Positions 48,084-60,876 of a stretch of DNA of 64,000 bases are shown here, one piece after another. The stretch covers positions 2,732,501-2,796,500 of the forward strand of contig PUFA01000171.1 in assembly GCA_003508835.1 (NCBI GenBank). Reading direction: 5' to 3'. The notes under the pieces were generated by a model that made no database searches, was not told where the DNA came from, and was given only the letters and a program-made list of their open reading frames with translations. Positions within the stretch are counted from its first letter, which is position 1. Each line of letters opens with the position of its first letter. Both the position numbers and the translations under genes were made by a program. Origin of the DNA: Eonycteris spelaea (Eukaryota > Chordata > Mammalia > Chiroptera > Pteropodidae).

Positions 48084-49115
48084 AAGATACACAGAACTGA
48101 GTCTTAAGCAAAAACATTGTTTTAATAATTGAAAGGGATAGAAATTATGGACTAGGACTGAGATGATATTAGGGACTTTGGTACCCAGTAAAAAGGAGTT
48201 TTAAACAGAGCATAATTGAAAACCACCTACTGGAAAAATAAAAGTTTTATGTTTCTACCAAAGTTATTGAGACTGCTCAAACTGGTCTCATAATCTTACA
48301 TAAATACCTTAGGTAATGGCATCCTGCACCAAGAAGAGAGGCCTGAGTTTGTTTTGACTCCCATCATATTCCAATGCTCAGCATAGTCCTGGCATATATT
48401 AGATGCTGTTTCAATATTTGCTGAATGAATAGCATGGATGATCTGTTTTTCTCATTATCACATTTCTGTTTTCTAAGAAATTGCACATACTCTGAAGGCA
48501 ATAATCTGTGAAAGTATAATACCAAATTATTCAATTTGCAGCATCTTTTGAAAAATCTAGTTTTGCTTTCTAGAGTCAAATAAGTGATTAAATTAAAAGT
48601 TACAGGCATTCAATTTTTTAATTGGAAACTAAGATTAGTCAATCCATAACTTTAACTTTTAATTGATTTATATCTTTCACTTTCAAGTGAGAAAAAAACT
48701 GAACAGAAAAGTATGGTTAGCAAATGAAACAAATACTTCATGTGTACAAGCTTCTTTCCAAATTGGTTCCCTTCGCAAAGGGGAGCATATTGGATTATAA
48801 AGAGTTGCCTGTTGCTGCTTAGAGTTTGAACTTTGTGGGAAAGTAAGAAGATGCTTTCCCCATCACCATCCCCAACTGAGGCCAAAAAAGGGAGACTTCA
48901 AAAGAATCACTTTGAGAGATTAACATAAGCTTCCTGAAATTTGGATGACACGGAACCTTATTCCTGAGTCATTCCTGAAAACATGTCTTAAAGAGAAAGC
49001 CTTGTTAGAGGGTGAATGGTTAGGGGAAAGAGAAAGGATCAATGTGGGAGTAAAATGGACTTGAAATAGTAAACTGCTCTCCTGCCTTCTCCTGCCTTTC
49101 CTTTCCCTCATTCTT
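48084..49115. other. Anonymous spacer with an L2 tail
   Basis: 48355-48440 resembles the sense L2 3' end (CAGCATAGTCCTGGCATATA, then CAATATTTGCTGAATGAATA). The rest holds no recognisable gene or repeat. Confidence 0.5.
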
Positions 49116-49119
49116 CTTT

Positions 49120-50035
49120 AGCTTTATTTTTACTATAAAATCATCCCTTAAAAGCATATAACTCAGTGAATTTTGCTATATTCACAGAGTTATGCAACCA
49201 TCACTATTATCTAATTGTGGAATATTTTCATCTCCCCTAAAAGAGACCCTGTACTCATTAGCAGTCACTCTTCATTACTACTACCCCAGCCCTAGTTAAC
49301 CATGAATCCACCTTCTGTCTCTGTAGATTTATCTTTAGAGGCATTTCATATAACTAGAATTATATGATATAATTGTCTTTTTTGGAAAGAAGTCTGACTT
49401 CTTTCACTTAGCCTAATGTTTTCAAGGTTCATCCACGTTATAGCATTAATCCATGCTTTATTAATTTTCATGGCTGAATAATATTCCATTGTATGGATCT
49501 ACTATATTTTGTTTATCCAGTCATCAGTTGAAAGAGATTGGGTTGTTTCTACTTTTTGATATTCTAAATAATGTTGGCATGAACATTTGTTACACATTTC
49601 TGTTTGAATTTGTTTTCAGTTCTCTTGGGTATATACCTGGGAGTGAAATTGCTTAGTCTTATATAACTCTATGTTCATCTTTTTGAGGATCTTTCAGACT
49701 TTCCAAGGCTACTATACCATTACACACTCCTACCAACAATGGGAATGCAGTGTACAAGTATTCCAATCTCTCCACATTGTCTCCAACACTTGTTATTGTC
49801 CATCTTTTTTTATTATAGCCATCCTAGTGGTATACAATTAAATATTATTGTGGTTTTGATTTTCATGACATTAATGATATTGATGTTGAGCATCTTTTCA
49901 TGTGTTTATTGGTTATTTATGTATTTCTTGGAAGAAATTTATTCAAATCCCTTTGCCTATATTTTAAATTGAATCATTTATCTTTTTATTGTTGAATAAT
50001 GAGTAGTTGATTTTGAGTTGTCTTAAAGGGTCTTT
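49120..50035 (-). mobile_element. Old L1 3' fragment (L1 copy 9)
   Basis: Plus-strand landmarks of antisense L1: TTCATCCACGTTATAGC, GGCTGAATAATATTCCATTG, TTCTCTTGGGTATATACC and GATGTTGAGCATCTTTTCAT. It is 5'-truncated and diverged. Confidence 0.88.
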
Positions 50036-50039
50036 ATCA

Positions 50040-51960
50040 TACAGGCCTTCTGGACAGAGTGAGAAGGTCAAACCACCAGAGACCAGCAGAAGTCAAGGAC
50101 TGAGAGCTATGTCATGTGTGGTCATCACACTTGTTAAAGGACTATTGATGAGTCTCTGAAAAATTAATAAAAGCATTAAAGAGAAAAGGAGCCAGAATTT
50201 TGGCTTACAACCCAACTATTTCAGTGGTGTCAATGTCAGGAGATTTCTCCTTTAGTCTGAACATTGCTTCTATCCACTTCACCTTCTCTAAGGTCCAGAA
50301 TGAGTGGCTTGATTAACCAGTAACAGGGTGAGGAGATAGAGCAAGAAGCTTGAAATGCAGGGGAGGGAAAATTTCTTAAATGGACTGAAAGAGAAGTTTT
50401 GCTTTAGACTTAATTGAACATTTTTATTAAAGAAAAGATGAAGCTATTTATTAACACCTGGGAGTAACCCTCAATGAGATAAATTTTCATTCAGAGATGG
50501 GAAAGACTGATTGGCCTCAATGGAGTCAAAGGCAATTGTGTGAAAATAAGTATTAAGCTCATTTAATGTCACCCCTACTGAGTCCAGCTTGTTTGATATG
50601 CCATTTATAAGATTATCACCCAGTATAAACCTCTAAGGCATAACCATGCACATGCGTATGGTGAGGAGGCACCCAGCAAGAATGGATTAGGAAGTCAGAG
50701 AAGAGGAAGAGTCTGAGAAGCTGGGAACCCAGATATTGGCTGGACTGTCAACTTTAATACTGTACTCCATCTACAGGATGGAAGGAAATGTGGTAAGAAT
50801 GAAAATAGTGAGTTTGAATTCAAGGAAACTGAAGGATGTCCCTGGAGGCTTGCAGATGACAATCACAGGGATGTTGGGAGAAACCTGTGTAAATAGAATA
50901 AGTGGGATTATTGATTAAATGTTTTTTGAGCTATGGTCTGGAAGCTTCAGTGAGGGGTATGCCAACCAGATCTCTTGGCTTGGTTTTGGGTTGGGGTGAG
51001 AGAAAAAAAAAGGCCACTCTTTGAAAGATTTGAGAAGAAGGAGGAAGAATGTGTACAGTTAATGGAGTTTGGAAAGAAACAATGAACAAAGCCAGCAAGT
51101 GTCCTTAATGGGAAGAAGCAAGGATAAGGGACAAGTTCAGGGGCAGAGATAAGGCAGAGGGGATAGGGGGTGCAAGATCTGGAGAGGTCCTGGAAAGGGG
51201 TCAATGATTTTATGGATGAAGGAGATGGGGGAGGGAGACAAGGGAAGTGGGAACAATGAAACAGTTGACAGAACTACTTGGTCCTAAATTTTCCATTCTA
51301 AATTTGATGCATTGGTGTCACCAACCTGGTCTAATGAATAATGACCCCATCAAGTTGCAGCTCCAAATGCCAATGCTAAGGAGAACTTGGGGTTCTTCTG
51401 ACCATGGCTTTTTTTAAATTGTGAAATTCTTAAATTTGAAAAAGGGACTTTCCAATGGAAATAATAGACTGTAGATTGTTTACTTGGCAAAGCACCATTA
51501 GACTAAGCTAAGGACCTTCATACACAAGAATACGATAACAGAAGTTTACCTGCCAAGTACTTTCGGAATGAAATGGTAGGGAAATTTTTCCTGACTTGCA
51601 AGCAAAGAAAATGTTCTGGAAAATACTGCATTTTATATTTAAGGAAAACATAGCCGTGAAAAAGTAAGAGCAAACATTTTGGCCAATTAATGAATAAACT
51701 GGGTGAAATTCAAGGAAAAGACTGGTTGAAATAGTTTTAAGTTTTTAGCCAAATATTTATTCTTAATATTGGAATAGAAAAAAACTTCATGGTTGATGTA
51801 CTTATTTACTTTCCCCATTTTCCTTCCAGGGTGTATTTACTGAAAAGAGACAGAGAAAAATGAAGGGAGGCGGTGATAAATTAAAGCACAAAAATACTTA
51901 GATGATATATTATCAAGTACATAGGAAGTTTATAAAAGTTCACTTCTGCTGCATTTTTAA
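50040..51960. other. Anonymous intergenic DNA, possibly part L2
   Basis: No gene is recognised. The purine-rich stretch at about 50600-51250 has phrases in the style of internal L2 sequence, but I cannot confirm this. Confidence 0.3.
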
Positions 51961-51969
51961 GTTTCATTT

Positions 51970-52135
51970 CTTACAATCAAGGTATACTTATTGAATCTTG
52001 ATCTCACATCCAGCACTGCATCAACTACTATGCATGATTTAGTTAAGGTATAGACATGATTCTTACTTTTATGGATCTTACACTCTTAGGAAAACAAGAC
52101 TAACCACATGAGGTGCCACAAAGAGAGAACGATAC
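51970..52135 (-). mobile_element. Probable L2 3' fragment
   Basis: TACTTATTGAATCTTGATCT, a TACTATGCATGATTTAG block and TATGGATCTTACACTCTTAG follow the order of the antisense L2 3' region, heavily diverged. Confidence 0.4.
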
Positions 52136-52139
52136 AAGG

Positions 52140-53020
52140 GGTTTTGAAATAAATTACTTCACTGAATATGATCATACATATTGACAGAAATGACAGATAA
52201 CACTTTCATGGTTAAGGCAATTGTTAGATTGTAATATGATGAAGAATATATCTTAAAAGATTGGTATTTCATAATAACTGCAAAAATGTGCCCTTGACCA
52301 TATCTGCTAAGTCTACATTCTAGCTCAAACAAAGGTAGGCAATCCATTAGAAGATTTTCTAGAGTTTGCTCCGTGGAATAGTAGTATCCTGAAATGACTT
52401 GAGAAAAAGGATTCTGTGGTCAAATTTTTAAAATGTGGCATACTATGTCTCCTTCTTGGGAAATTATAGTAACATGTATATTAAAGGCTCTCAGAAATCC
52501 TACAGCAAGGAACTCATGTTAAAACTGTACAATCCTACAAATCCCAAACTTATTTGACTATAGAACTGTCTTTACTTATAATTGCTGTACACACTTTGGC
52601 AAATGCTATGTTAAATGATATACGTGAAATACTCAAGATTTGATGAATTAGAAATGTGAACAAAGTAAAACTAATTTGCATCCAAAGGATTTATTCTGAA
52701 TAAAAGCCAAAGTCACATATAGTGGAGCCTCAGCATAGAGTCATAGAAAATGAAAACACAAATATGACTCCTGGTACCTTGAGGATTAGTATAGACCTTT
52801 ACCGTGTGTTTGAGTGTGTGTTGGGGGAGGTGGAGTGGGGGAGGGAGTTATACAGTACACCACATAGAAGTCTTCCCAATGATTTTTCTTGAAATATTCT
52901 TTTAATAACCTAAATGTCCACATTCATCCAGCCATTAAAATATCTATCCTACTTTATTTATATGCATATTGTTTCCATTACCTTGCTGCTCAACCTTGTC
53001 TGCTTCTTTCTTCACTCCTG
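52140..53020. other. Anonymous intergenic DNA
   Basis: No gene is seen. A TG-rich then G-rich simple stretch lies at about 52805-52848. Confidence 0.4.
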
Positions 53021-53024
53021 CTCT

Positions 53025-53725
53025 TTTTGCTATTACCTATAGCAAGAAAAACATAAAGTATCAAAGAATTAACCTAACAGAAATGCATAAGACCTTTTAA
53101 GAGAACAATTTAAAATCATGGTAGATGACATACCAGAATACTGACATAAATGGAGAGATATTCCATATTCCTGGACAGGACAAGGTATTATTATAAAGGA
53201 TTTCATTTTCTCTATTAATAAATTCAGTGCAATTCTACTAGGTTTACTTGGAAAACTTAACAAATTTATCCTAAAATATGGAAAAAATAAAGATATATAA
53301 AAGTTGCTAAATCAACTTTGAAAAATATGACACATACTAGGAATACTTAAAAGCGATATTCATGAAAACAGTGAAAGATAGAGTCCAATGGAACAAAATA
53401 TAGGAAAAAGAGAATATAATAGAGATAGTAAAGTCCAGAAATGTTATAAATGGGTATTTGTTATGTGATAATAGTAATGTCATAATCAATGGGGAAATTA
53501 TAGAATGTTCCCACATGAATTTGGGGATGGTAGCTCACTATCCAGAGAAAAAGTTGGATACCTGTCTTATACCATATAAAGATGAACTCTAGCTTAATTA
53601 AAGTCATAAATATGAAATAAAACCATAGAGCTGTTGAATGCATAGGAGAATATTTTTGTAATTTGGGGGATTAAAACGTCTTTTAAAACAAGAACCTAGA
53701 AGCACAGGCTTTAGGGTAAAATGTT
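53025..53725 (+). mobile_element. Degraded L1 ORF2 fragment, sense (L1 copy 10)
   Basis: The order of ACTGACATAAATGGAGAGAT, GGTTTACTTGGAAAACTTAA, GTCCAATGGAACAAAATA, TACCATATAAAGATGAACTC and GGAGAATATTTTTGTAATTT follows the end of L1 ORF2 in sense orientation. Confidence 0.75.
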
Positions 53726-55540
53726 GATGGAATTTACCATGTCAGCTCTTCTGTGAAGGACACTACAAACAAAGTTCATAGACAACAAGTTGGGTTGATG
53801 TAGTCATAGAAGTCATCCGCCATGGGCACTGATCAGAGTGGAAAAGGGTGGATGTTAAATCTGGAGAAAAAGAGAATTTCCAGCATTCTTCTTTTACTCA
53901 TTTTCCTTTGTTCTCTTATATGTGTACATATATGTATTAATTTAATTTTTATTATGGAAATTTAAAACTGGATGACATTTTGACAGTTTTAGCCTACTTT
54001 TTACAATTGTTGCAGTTGGAGACTGTGCCAATGATTTTAGCAATTTAGTCAGCACCTGTGATCAGGTCTCTTATAGTGCCATTACTTAGGAGTTATAAAC
54101 CTTAATTCTGTAGGTTTAAATGATTTTATCAGTGTAACCCAAGAGCAGTCGGTCTTTTGAGAACAGGTTCTTTCTAACCAGAGGCTGACTTAAGAACAGA
54201 ATGCCTCTTTATTTTTTAATGATTATAAAGGGGATTATGTGCTTTGCATTATTATTCATTCCGCATACCAGTGCATTCGCTTTCAGTGATTAAAATGTCC
54301 CTGTTTACGTTCCTGAGCAGCATCTTTCGAATATTAGGGCATCTAGGATGTCAAATGACATCAGTAGAAGGAGGTTTCAATGTAGGCCTGATAAACTCTT
54401 CTCTTTGGTCTATAGCTTTCTCTCCCTCAAATTCAGAGTTTCTCTTCTATGGATAGAGCCGGAGGGGCACACTCTAGGAAATGCTTATTCTCTTTTGTCC
54501 GTTTTTCAGGTTGATCCCTTTCCTTCTGTTAAATCATGCATCTCTTTGGAAACATACATGTCCTAAGCTGGGCAGTCTGGGCAGAAAATGGGGGTCACTA
54601 CAGTAATAAATAATGGTTCCTTGGCTTAGCTTTCTCTACTTATTGTGGGGTCTCCTGTTGTCTTCTAAAGACTCTCTCTGACTTATTGTAAAATCTCCTG
54701 CCTCTTCTGAGAGTTCCCAGGATACCACTCACATATGCTCATAAATAATTCTCACAACTTCCACTGACCTCTGAGGTCGCTAATGCCCCAAAACTAAAGG
54801 CTGCCATCTATAGCACTGATGTCTGCTCTAAGAGTGCTGCCCCTTGCTCAAAAGCTGCTTCCCACTGCTACTGAATTATCTGGCACTTCTAAGCCACAGG
54901 CACAGTTAGGATCATGCTGTGCATGTAAAACCCTGCCGCTCTCCCCCAGCCCCAGAAGGTGACTTGCTGGTGTCATTGCTGTGCCTTTGACATTGGCTGC
55001 CTTCTGTTAAGCCCCAGCTTTAAGTTGTACTGGGTTAGTACTGCTCTTCACTGAATCCAGGTCAATCTCTGACTCCTACATACCATGTCACACTCCTACT
55101 CCTTTTCCAAAGCAGCATGGCCTTATGCTTCTAACATTGTACACAGAGGCGCATATGCCAAAGAGCTCTCAAGTGTTGACAGGAGTTCAAGGGGTCTAGA
55201 TCAGAGAACAAATTCAAATGCTATGACATGAGTTCCCCTTCATGCCAAAGTCTGATATATTATTATTGAAAAAAATTGTGTCTTAAGATTCTCTTTTTCC
55301 TTAAAACGGGTTCTTTCCTAGAAGCTCTTCTTTAGCAGATAGTCAACATAAGTCTGAATATGGATTTAGGACCACCTCATTTTCATCTCCACCCAACTCA
55401 ATACATACACAGATTCTGATACGTTAATAGTTTTCTGGAAAATATTTTACGGAGAACTCTGAATCACAATTTTATTCATTCTGTCAATTTTACTGGGAAA
55501 GCCCTGCCTTTTATTCCCATCTACCTTTTTTAAATCATAT
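53726..55540. other. Anonymous intergenic DNA
   Basis: No gene is recognised. Overlapping plus-strand frames of 70-72 aa near 54244-54566 have no recognisable product. Slightly GC-richer DNA lies at about 54780-55010. Confidence 0.4.
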
Positions 55541-55708
55541 TTTTGTTTTCTGCTTTTTTTAGTTATATTATATTATAATAATTCTTATGTTGTTACATAG
55601 TTTTTGTAACATTTTTCCCATGGCTATGTAATACTTTATCAAATAATTTGTAGCATACCAAACCTATTATTCCCTTATTTTTAGCCATTTGTGTTGCTCT
55701 GTTGGTTG

Positions 55709-56152
55709 TGTGCTAGTCAGGATAAGCTAGATTATGCTATTACAACAAAAGACTGCAAAATAGAAGTTGTTTAAGAGATAAAGATTTTTTTTCTTGCTAA
55801 TGCAAAGTCATTTGGAGATCTAGATGGTTCTTCAGGATACCTGTCTTCCATACAGTTTCCCAGATACCTAGGCTGCTTGGATCCTGTGGTTTTCTTCTCT
55901 GAATAAGAAGCTTCATCTTAAGAGAAGCTACCCAGAGGTAGGGGAAGAGGGCTGGAAAGTTCATGTGGGCTTTCACTACCATAGCCTAGGAGGAACACAC
56001 ATTCGTTTCCTACACAGCCAATTGGTCAGAATTTTATCACTTGGCTCTCTCTGACTTTAAGGGGACAGAGCACACAGAGAGCCAATAGACCAGGGAGCAA
56101 AGCATGGAGGGTTCTAATGGACTATTTGGTAAGTATTACTGTGTTTGCCACA
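55709..56152 (-). mobile_element. Solo LTR with exact 5-bp target duplication
   Basis: The 444-bp element begins TGTGCTAG and ends GCCACA (TG...CA), flanked on both sides by GGTTG (55704-55708 and 56153-56157). Five bases is the target-duplication size usual for ERVL/MaLR elements. The end block with GTCAGGATAAGCTAG and ATTATGCTATTACAAC matches, inverted, the remnant at 7.7 kb, so it is read on the minus strand. No internal sequence remains, so it is a solo LTR left by recombination. Confidence 0.78.
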
Positions 56153-56194
56153 GGTTGTTTTTAAGACATATCCCCCCTTGTTTTAGATTTTCAT

Positions 56195-57135
56195 GTTTGC
56201 ATTTATTTTTCCCAACTTTACTGAAAACATTACATAAATTGTCTTTATTTGTCTGACTTATTTCACCTAGCATAATGCCCTCAGCTTTCATTTATGTTGT
56301 CACAAATGGCAGAATTTCCTTTTTTTGATGGCTGAATAATATTCTATTTTTATATAAGTACCATATATTTATATATATTACATATATATGTATATGTATA
56401 TAATATGTATATATGTGCATATGTATGCTATATCTAATATCCGTTATATCTATCATAATCCATCTTTATCCAATTACATCTGTTAATAGACATTTGAGGT
56501 AGTTTCTATATTTTGGTTTGTTGTGAATATACCGCAGTGAACATAGGGGTACAGTTATCTCTTCAAGATTCTGTTTTCATTTCTTTCAGATATATACCCA
56601 GAGGTGGTATTGCTGCATAATATGAAAGTTCCATTTTTAATTTTTTTAGAAACTTTCATTCTGTTTTCCACAATGGTAGTACCAAATTTACTTTCCCACC
56701 AACATTACACAAAAGTTCTCTTTTCTCTACACTCGTGCCAACACTGGTTATCTCTTGTGTTTTTTGATGACAGTCATTCTAACAGGTGTAAGGTGGTATC
56801 TCACTGTGGTTTTGATTTACATTTCCTTGATGATTACTGATGCTGAGCACTTTTTATGCACCTGTTGGCCATCTGTATATCTTTTTTGGAAACAATGTCT
56901 ATTCAATTCCTTTGCCTGCTTTTTAATTGGATTATTATTTTTGCTCTTTTGTGAGTTATTTTGGATTTTAACCCCTTATCAGATATATGATTTGAAAATA
57001 TTTTCTTCCATTCTGTAGGTTGCTTTTTCATTATGTTGACTGTTTCTTTTGCTGTGCAGAAGTTTTTTAGTTTGATATAGTTCCACTTGTTTATTTTGGC
57101 TTTTATTGCTTGTATTTTGGTGTATATGACCTTTT
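56195..57135 (-). mobile_element. Old L1 3' fragment (L1 copy 11)
   Basis: Plus-strand antisense L1 landmarks: TGACTTATTTCACCTAGCAT, ATATATACCCAGAGGTGG, AACAGGTGTAAGGTGGTATC and CTTTTGCTGTGCAGAAG. A TA-rich array (about 56350-56425) lies within it. Confidence 0.88.
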
Positions 57136-57865
57136 GACAACAGTTTTAAAGTAGCAGTTGGTACCCTAAATAGTTTTAGAATCTGAGGAGAAAAGAAAAC
57201 AAAAACAAAAGAAAGAAAAGTGGAATAAGAAATATATATAATGAAGTTCTGTGGCATAGTTAACTTTAGGGTATTAATCCCTCTAAGACTTTATGAAATC
57301 CTGTTTGGGGGAAAATTGAGGTTAGGAATAAACTTAGATGCCTCATTTTCTTAAATTCAGTTCTGACTGAAGTCATTTTTTGGGTGTATTAAGTAAATAG
57401 CTTCTTTACACAGTGGTGCTTAGTTATCGTACTTTTTCTAAAGCTTCTTCTAACAGACCAAGGAAGGCTATAAGTGATGCCAAAAGTAAGTACAATGATC
57501 TTTTGTTATAATTGGCATTGCATAGTGGAAATAATTAATTAAAAATTAAGGAAAACTAAATGTGAATATTTTTTTCCAAAAAGAAAAGCTTATGGATGCT
57601 TTCATTTTGTTTAAATTTGAATGGTTAGATGCTTTTTCTAAAGCATCAAAGTGCTGTACACTATTGAGGAGACTACTAAGTAAATCTCAACTTCATTCTC
57701 CCCTTCTGCTCAAACCATAACTTTTATTGATCTCTTGCCAATTAGCTAAAATACTCATTTGTAGCTAAGAGTGATGAAATAATTAATTTGTAGCTAAGAG
57801 TGATGAAATGATTAATTTGGCCTATCATATATAAGTGAGTTTCTGGTAATTCACCTAAAAGGTGC
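57136..57865. other. Anonymous intergenic DNA with a 29-bp tandem duplication
   Basis: No gene is seen. Units at 57757-57785 and 57786-57814 differ at one base. Confidence 0.6.
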
Positions 57866-57869
57866 TCAA

Positions 57870-58146
57870 ATGCCTTTTTTCCTTCCTCAGTCCTGTTGCT
57901 AGGAACATGGACATATTGGCAGGATATCCATATTGCTACATTGGATTATGAGAATAAAGCAACAGCTTAGGGATGGCAATTAAGAAGTCAGAGGAGCCTG
58001 AGCTCCTGACGGCCATTAAGGTGCTAAATAAGCTTGGGACTATTTACTTCTGGACTTCTTTATATGAGAGAGAAATAAATATCTAGCTCTCTTGAGTTGC
58101 TGTTTTCCTGATCTCTATTACACACAGGTAAACCTAATCATAAATG
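57870..58146 (+). mobile_element. MLT1-like MaLR LTR fragment
   Basis: ATGAGAGAGAAATAAATATC, CTCTTGAGTTGCTGTTTTCC and CACAGGTAAACCTAATCATA match the order of the 3' part of MLT1-type LTRs, including the AATAAA. Confidence 0.55.
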
Positions 58147-58309
58147 ATATGAATATTAATAAAATATGCAAAACTATCGACACAATTATTTTCTGTGTTT
58201 GACACACACAAAAATTGAGAATTGCCTTACAGTACCTTTTTAAATGAAAGAATACATGGAAGAAAGATATCTTTAGCTTCTAAAAATAATTTTGTGAAAT
58301 CCATATAAA

Positions 58310-58885
58310 AAAGAATTTTGACTTCTAACTGATATCTGAAACAAAATCCAACTTGAGATAAATCAAAGGCCTACTCATAAAGACTATCAAGTTTTAGGAA
58401 AAAACAAAGGAGAATATCTTTGTGAATTGAGAGTGGGCAGAGAAAGCAATAACTATAAAAAGAGAAGTTGGTTCAAATTAAATGTCATCAAAGATTTATA
58501 ACAAACTCATCAATGGTCATCATAATAAAATGATATACAGACAAACCACAAATTTAGAAAAAATAAATTGCAAAACATATAACCAGCAAAGGACTAGTGT
58601 CTAGAATATATAAAGGACTCTTATAATTCAATAATTAAAAATTAAGAATTTGAGCAAAAGATTTGAATAGACATTTCACAAGAGAAAATAATGAATAGCC
58701 ATTAAGTACATTGAAAATTGTTTGATATCATTAGTCACATAGAAATGAAAATGAAAACTATAACATGATACCACTACCCACACACTAGAATGGCTAAAAT
58801 TAACAACACTGACAATGCCAAGATTTGGCAAAGACGTGGAAAAACCAGAATTCTTGTATATTTTTAATAGGAGTGTGAAAAGAAT
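58310..58885 (+). mobile_element. Degraded L1 ORF2/3' fragment, sense (L1 copy 12)
   Basis: AAATTAAATGTCATCAAAG, AACATATAACCAGCAAAGGA, GATTTGAATAGACATTTCAC and CACTAGAATGGCTAAAATTA follow the end of L1 ORF2. It stops at the LTR that follows. Confidence 0.8.
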
Positions 58886-58889
58886 GAAA

Positions 58890-59045
58890 TACTTTGCAAG
58901 TCAAGGAGAGAGGCCTCAAGAGAAACCAACATGCAAACACCTTGATCCTGGACTTCTACTCTCCAGAACTGTGGGAAAATAAATTTTTTGTTGTTTAAGC
59001 CATCCAGTCTGTAGTGTTTTGTTGTGGCAGCCTTAGCTAACTAAT
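58890..59045 (+). mobile_element. MaLR LTR 3' fragment
   Basis: CTCCAGAACTGTGGGAAAAT, AATAAA, TTGTTTAAGCCATCCAGTCT and TTGTGGCAGCCTTAGCTAAC are characteristic of the 3' end of MaLR (MST/MLT1-like) LTRs. Confidence 0.7.
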
Positions 59046-59054
59046 ATAGACAGC

Positions 59055-59171
59055 TTACAATTCGATCTTGTTTTTAAACCTAATTTGTCAGTCTCTGCCT
59101 TTTACTTGGAGTATAGAGACTATTTACATTTAATGTAATTATTGGTTAATGTATTTGATTATATATATATA

Positions 59172-59205
<34 letters not shown>

Positions 59206-59255
59206 CTTGGTTTTTATTTTTCATTTGTTTCTCCTGATTTCTATCATTATTAATA
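59055..59255 (-). mobile_element. L1 ORF2 5' fragment with (TA)n expansion
   Basis: TTGTCAGTCTCTGCCTTTTA and TATTTACATTTAATGTAATT match the antisense start of L1 ORF2. A TA array occupies about 59160-59206. Confidence 0.6.
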
Positions 59256-60336
59256 GTTCCTTTTATTGCCAGGTAGTATTATTGTATTCAGCATACAATA
59301 AAAATTACTATACATGAAAATAAACAGGAAAATGTGAGCCACAGAAAAGAAAAAAAATTTGGATGATCGAAAATAAGTCATGTATTACTTTAAATTATAA
59401 TTTTTATTAAAATGTAGAAAAATAGAGAGGCATTAAGTTTTGCAACATTTTCTAGAAGCACTCAAGATTTCCTAACTAGATCACATACTAAGTTATTGCC
59501 AAAACATGGATCAATCTTAAAACTATTATAGTAGTAATTTTAAATTTCCCAGTACTTATTTTTTTCTTAAACCTTTAACTGTATAATAATTTTATAAAGG
59601 AAATTGGTATTATAAAAATCCATTTCATTTCACTGTATCTAACAGAAATTCCTTAAAGAATCCTATATATGGAGGTGGTTTCATATTTGTTGTATGTTCC
59701 CCTAATTTTATAATAGGTCTTTCGTTTCGATGGGAATTTCAAGGAGTGTGGGAGAGAAGAGTTCTAGCTTACATGTTGCCTGACACTCTCTATTGTATTC
59801 TAGCAATGTGATTTAAACATTGTTTTTCCTCCAGAATTACTAATTCCATATAGCAAAACACTGTAACGTTAAGGATTTAATTCAGATGTTTCAAGCACTC
59901 TTAGAATGGCTCTGTGGCCTTCTGATCTAAAAAAAAAAAAAAAAAGCTTTTAAAGTACCATACTCAGTGAAGCAGGGTGATATGAGTACTAAATTAAAGC
60001 TCAAAAAGTACAGATATTAACTGTCAGATTTATTAAGAATGATTAATGATATGGGAAAGTATTTGTTATATAATATGAAAAAAGCAGCAAACAGTCTAAT
60101 ATCTTAGTGCAAGTCACTCAAATCTTTCCAATCATAATTTTTCTCATGAAAAGAATGTTTATGAAAATGTAAATTTAATATAGAGATATTAATCATCTGT
60201 CTCTTTTATAACAGTATGAAAAGTTCAGAAGAAAGAGAATTGCTCTAAAATGTTTTACTTAATGGGTACTCCACAACTTCTGGATCCAACTACAAATCTA
60301 TTCCTCCCAGTGTCCTCTCTTTTTTATAAGAATGTG
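59256..60336. other. Anonymous AT-rich intergenic DNA
   Basis: No gene or named repeat is recognised. An A tract is present at 59929-59945. Confidence 0.45.
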
Positions 60337-60590
60337 TAGGTTGTAGTGATGAAGAGGCTTTAGAGCCAAACTGCTGAGTTTAAATACTAGCTTAACTATT
60401 TACTTGCTGGAAATCCTTGGCAAATCGTTTATGTTCTTAAATTTTAAATGTTTAAGCTTAAATTCTGAGATTACTCATATGTTAAATAGGGGTGATAATA
60501 CTTTCTTCATAGAGTTGTTAAGAGAATCAAATAAGTGTATGCAAAAACACAGAATAGTGACACGTAATAAGCGTTGGATACATATTAACT
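60337..60590 (+). mobile_element. MIR SINE
   Basis: GTAGTGATGAAGAGGCTTTA, GAGTTTAAATACTAGCTT, TACTTGCTGGAAATCCTTGG and CATAGAGTTGTTAAGAGAAT are in the sense MIR order. The 63-aa frame inside it is not a gene. Confidence 0.75.
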
Positions 60591-60649
60591 TTTAAAATAA
60601 TAACGGCCCAATCATGCATCTTTATGAAGTTCTAGTTCAGTAGCTTCTA

Positions 60650-60820
60650 AAATGGGTCCCAATGATCTCTGTCTCTTTTTATTTGTGCACATCTGTAACC
60701 CTTTCCCTTTAGTATGAGCTGAATCTAGAAGCTCGCTTATAATTAAAATAATATGAAAGAAGTGGTAGGATGTCACTTCTGAGAAAAGGTCATAAAAGAT
60801 GGTGACTTTTGCTGGCTTGT

Positions 60821-60876
<56 letters not shown>

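Noticed and set aside
59160..59206. Possible replication origin or matrix region at the TA array
   Set aside because: It is a plain (TA)n expansion in an L1 fragment, with nothing else to support such a role.
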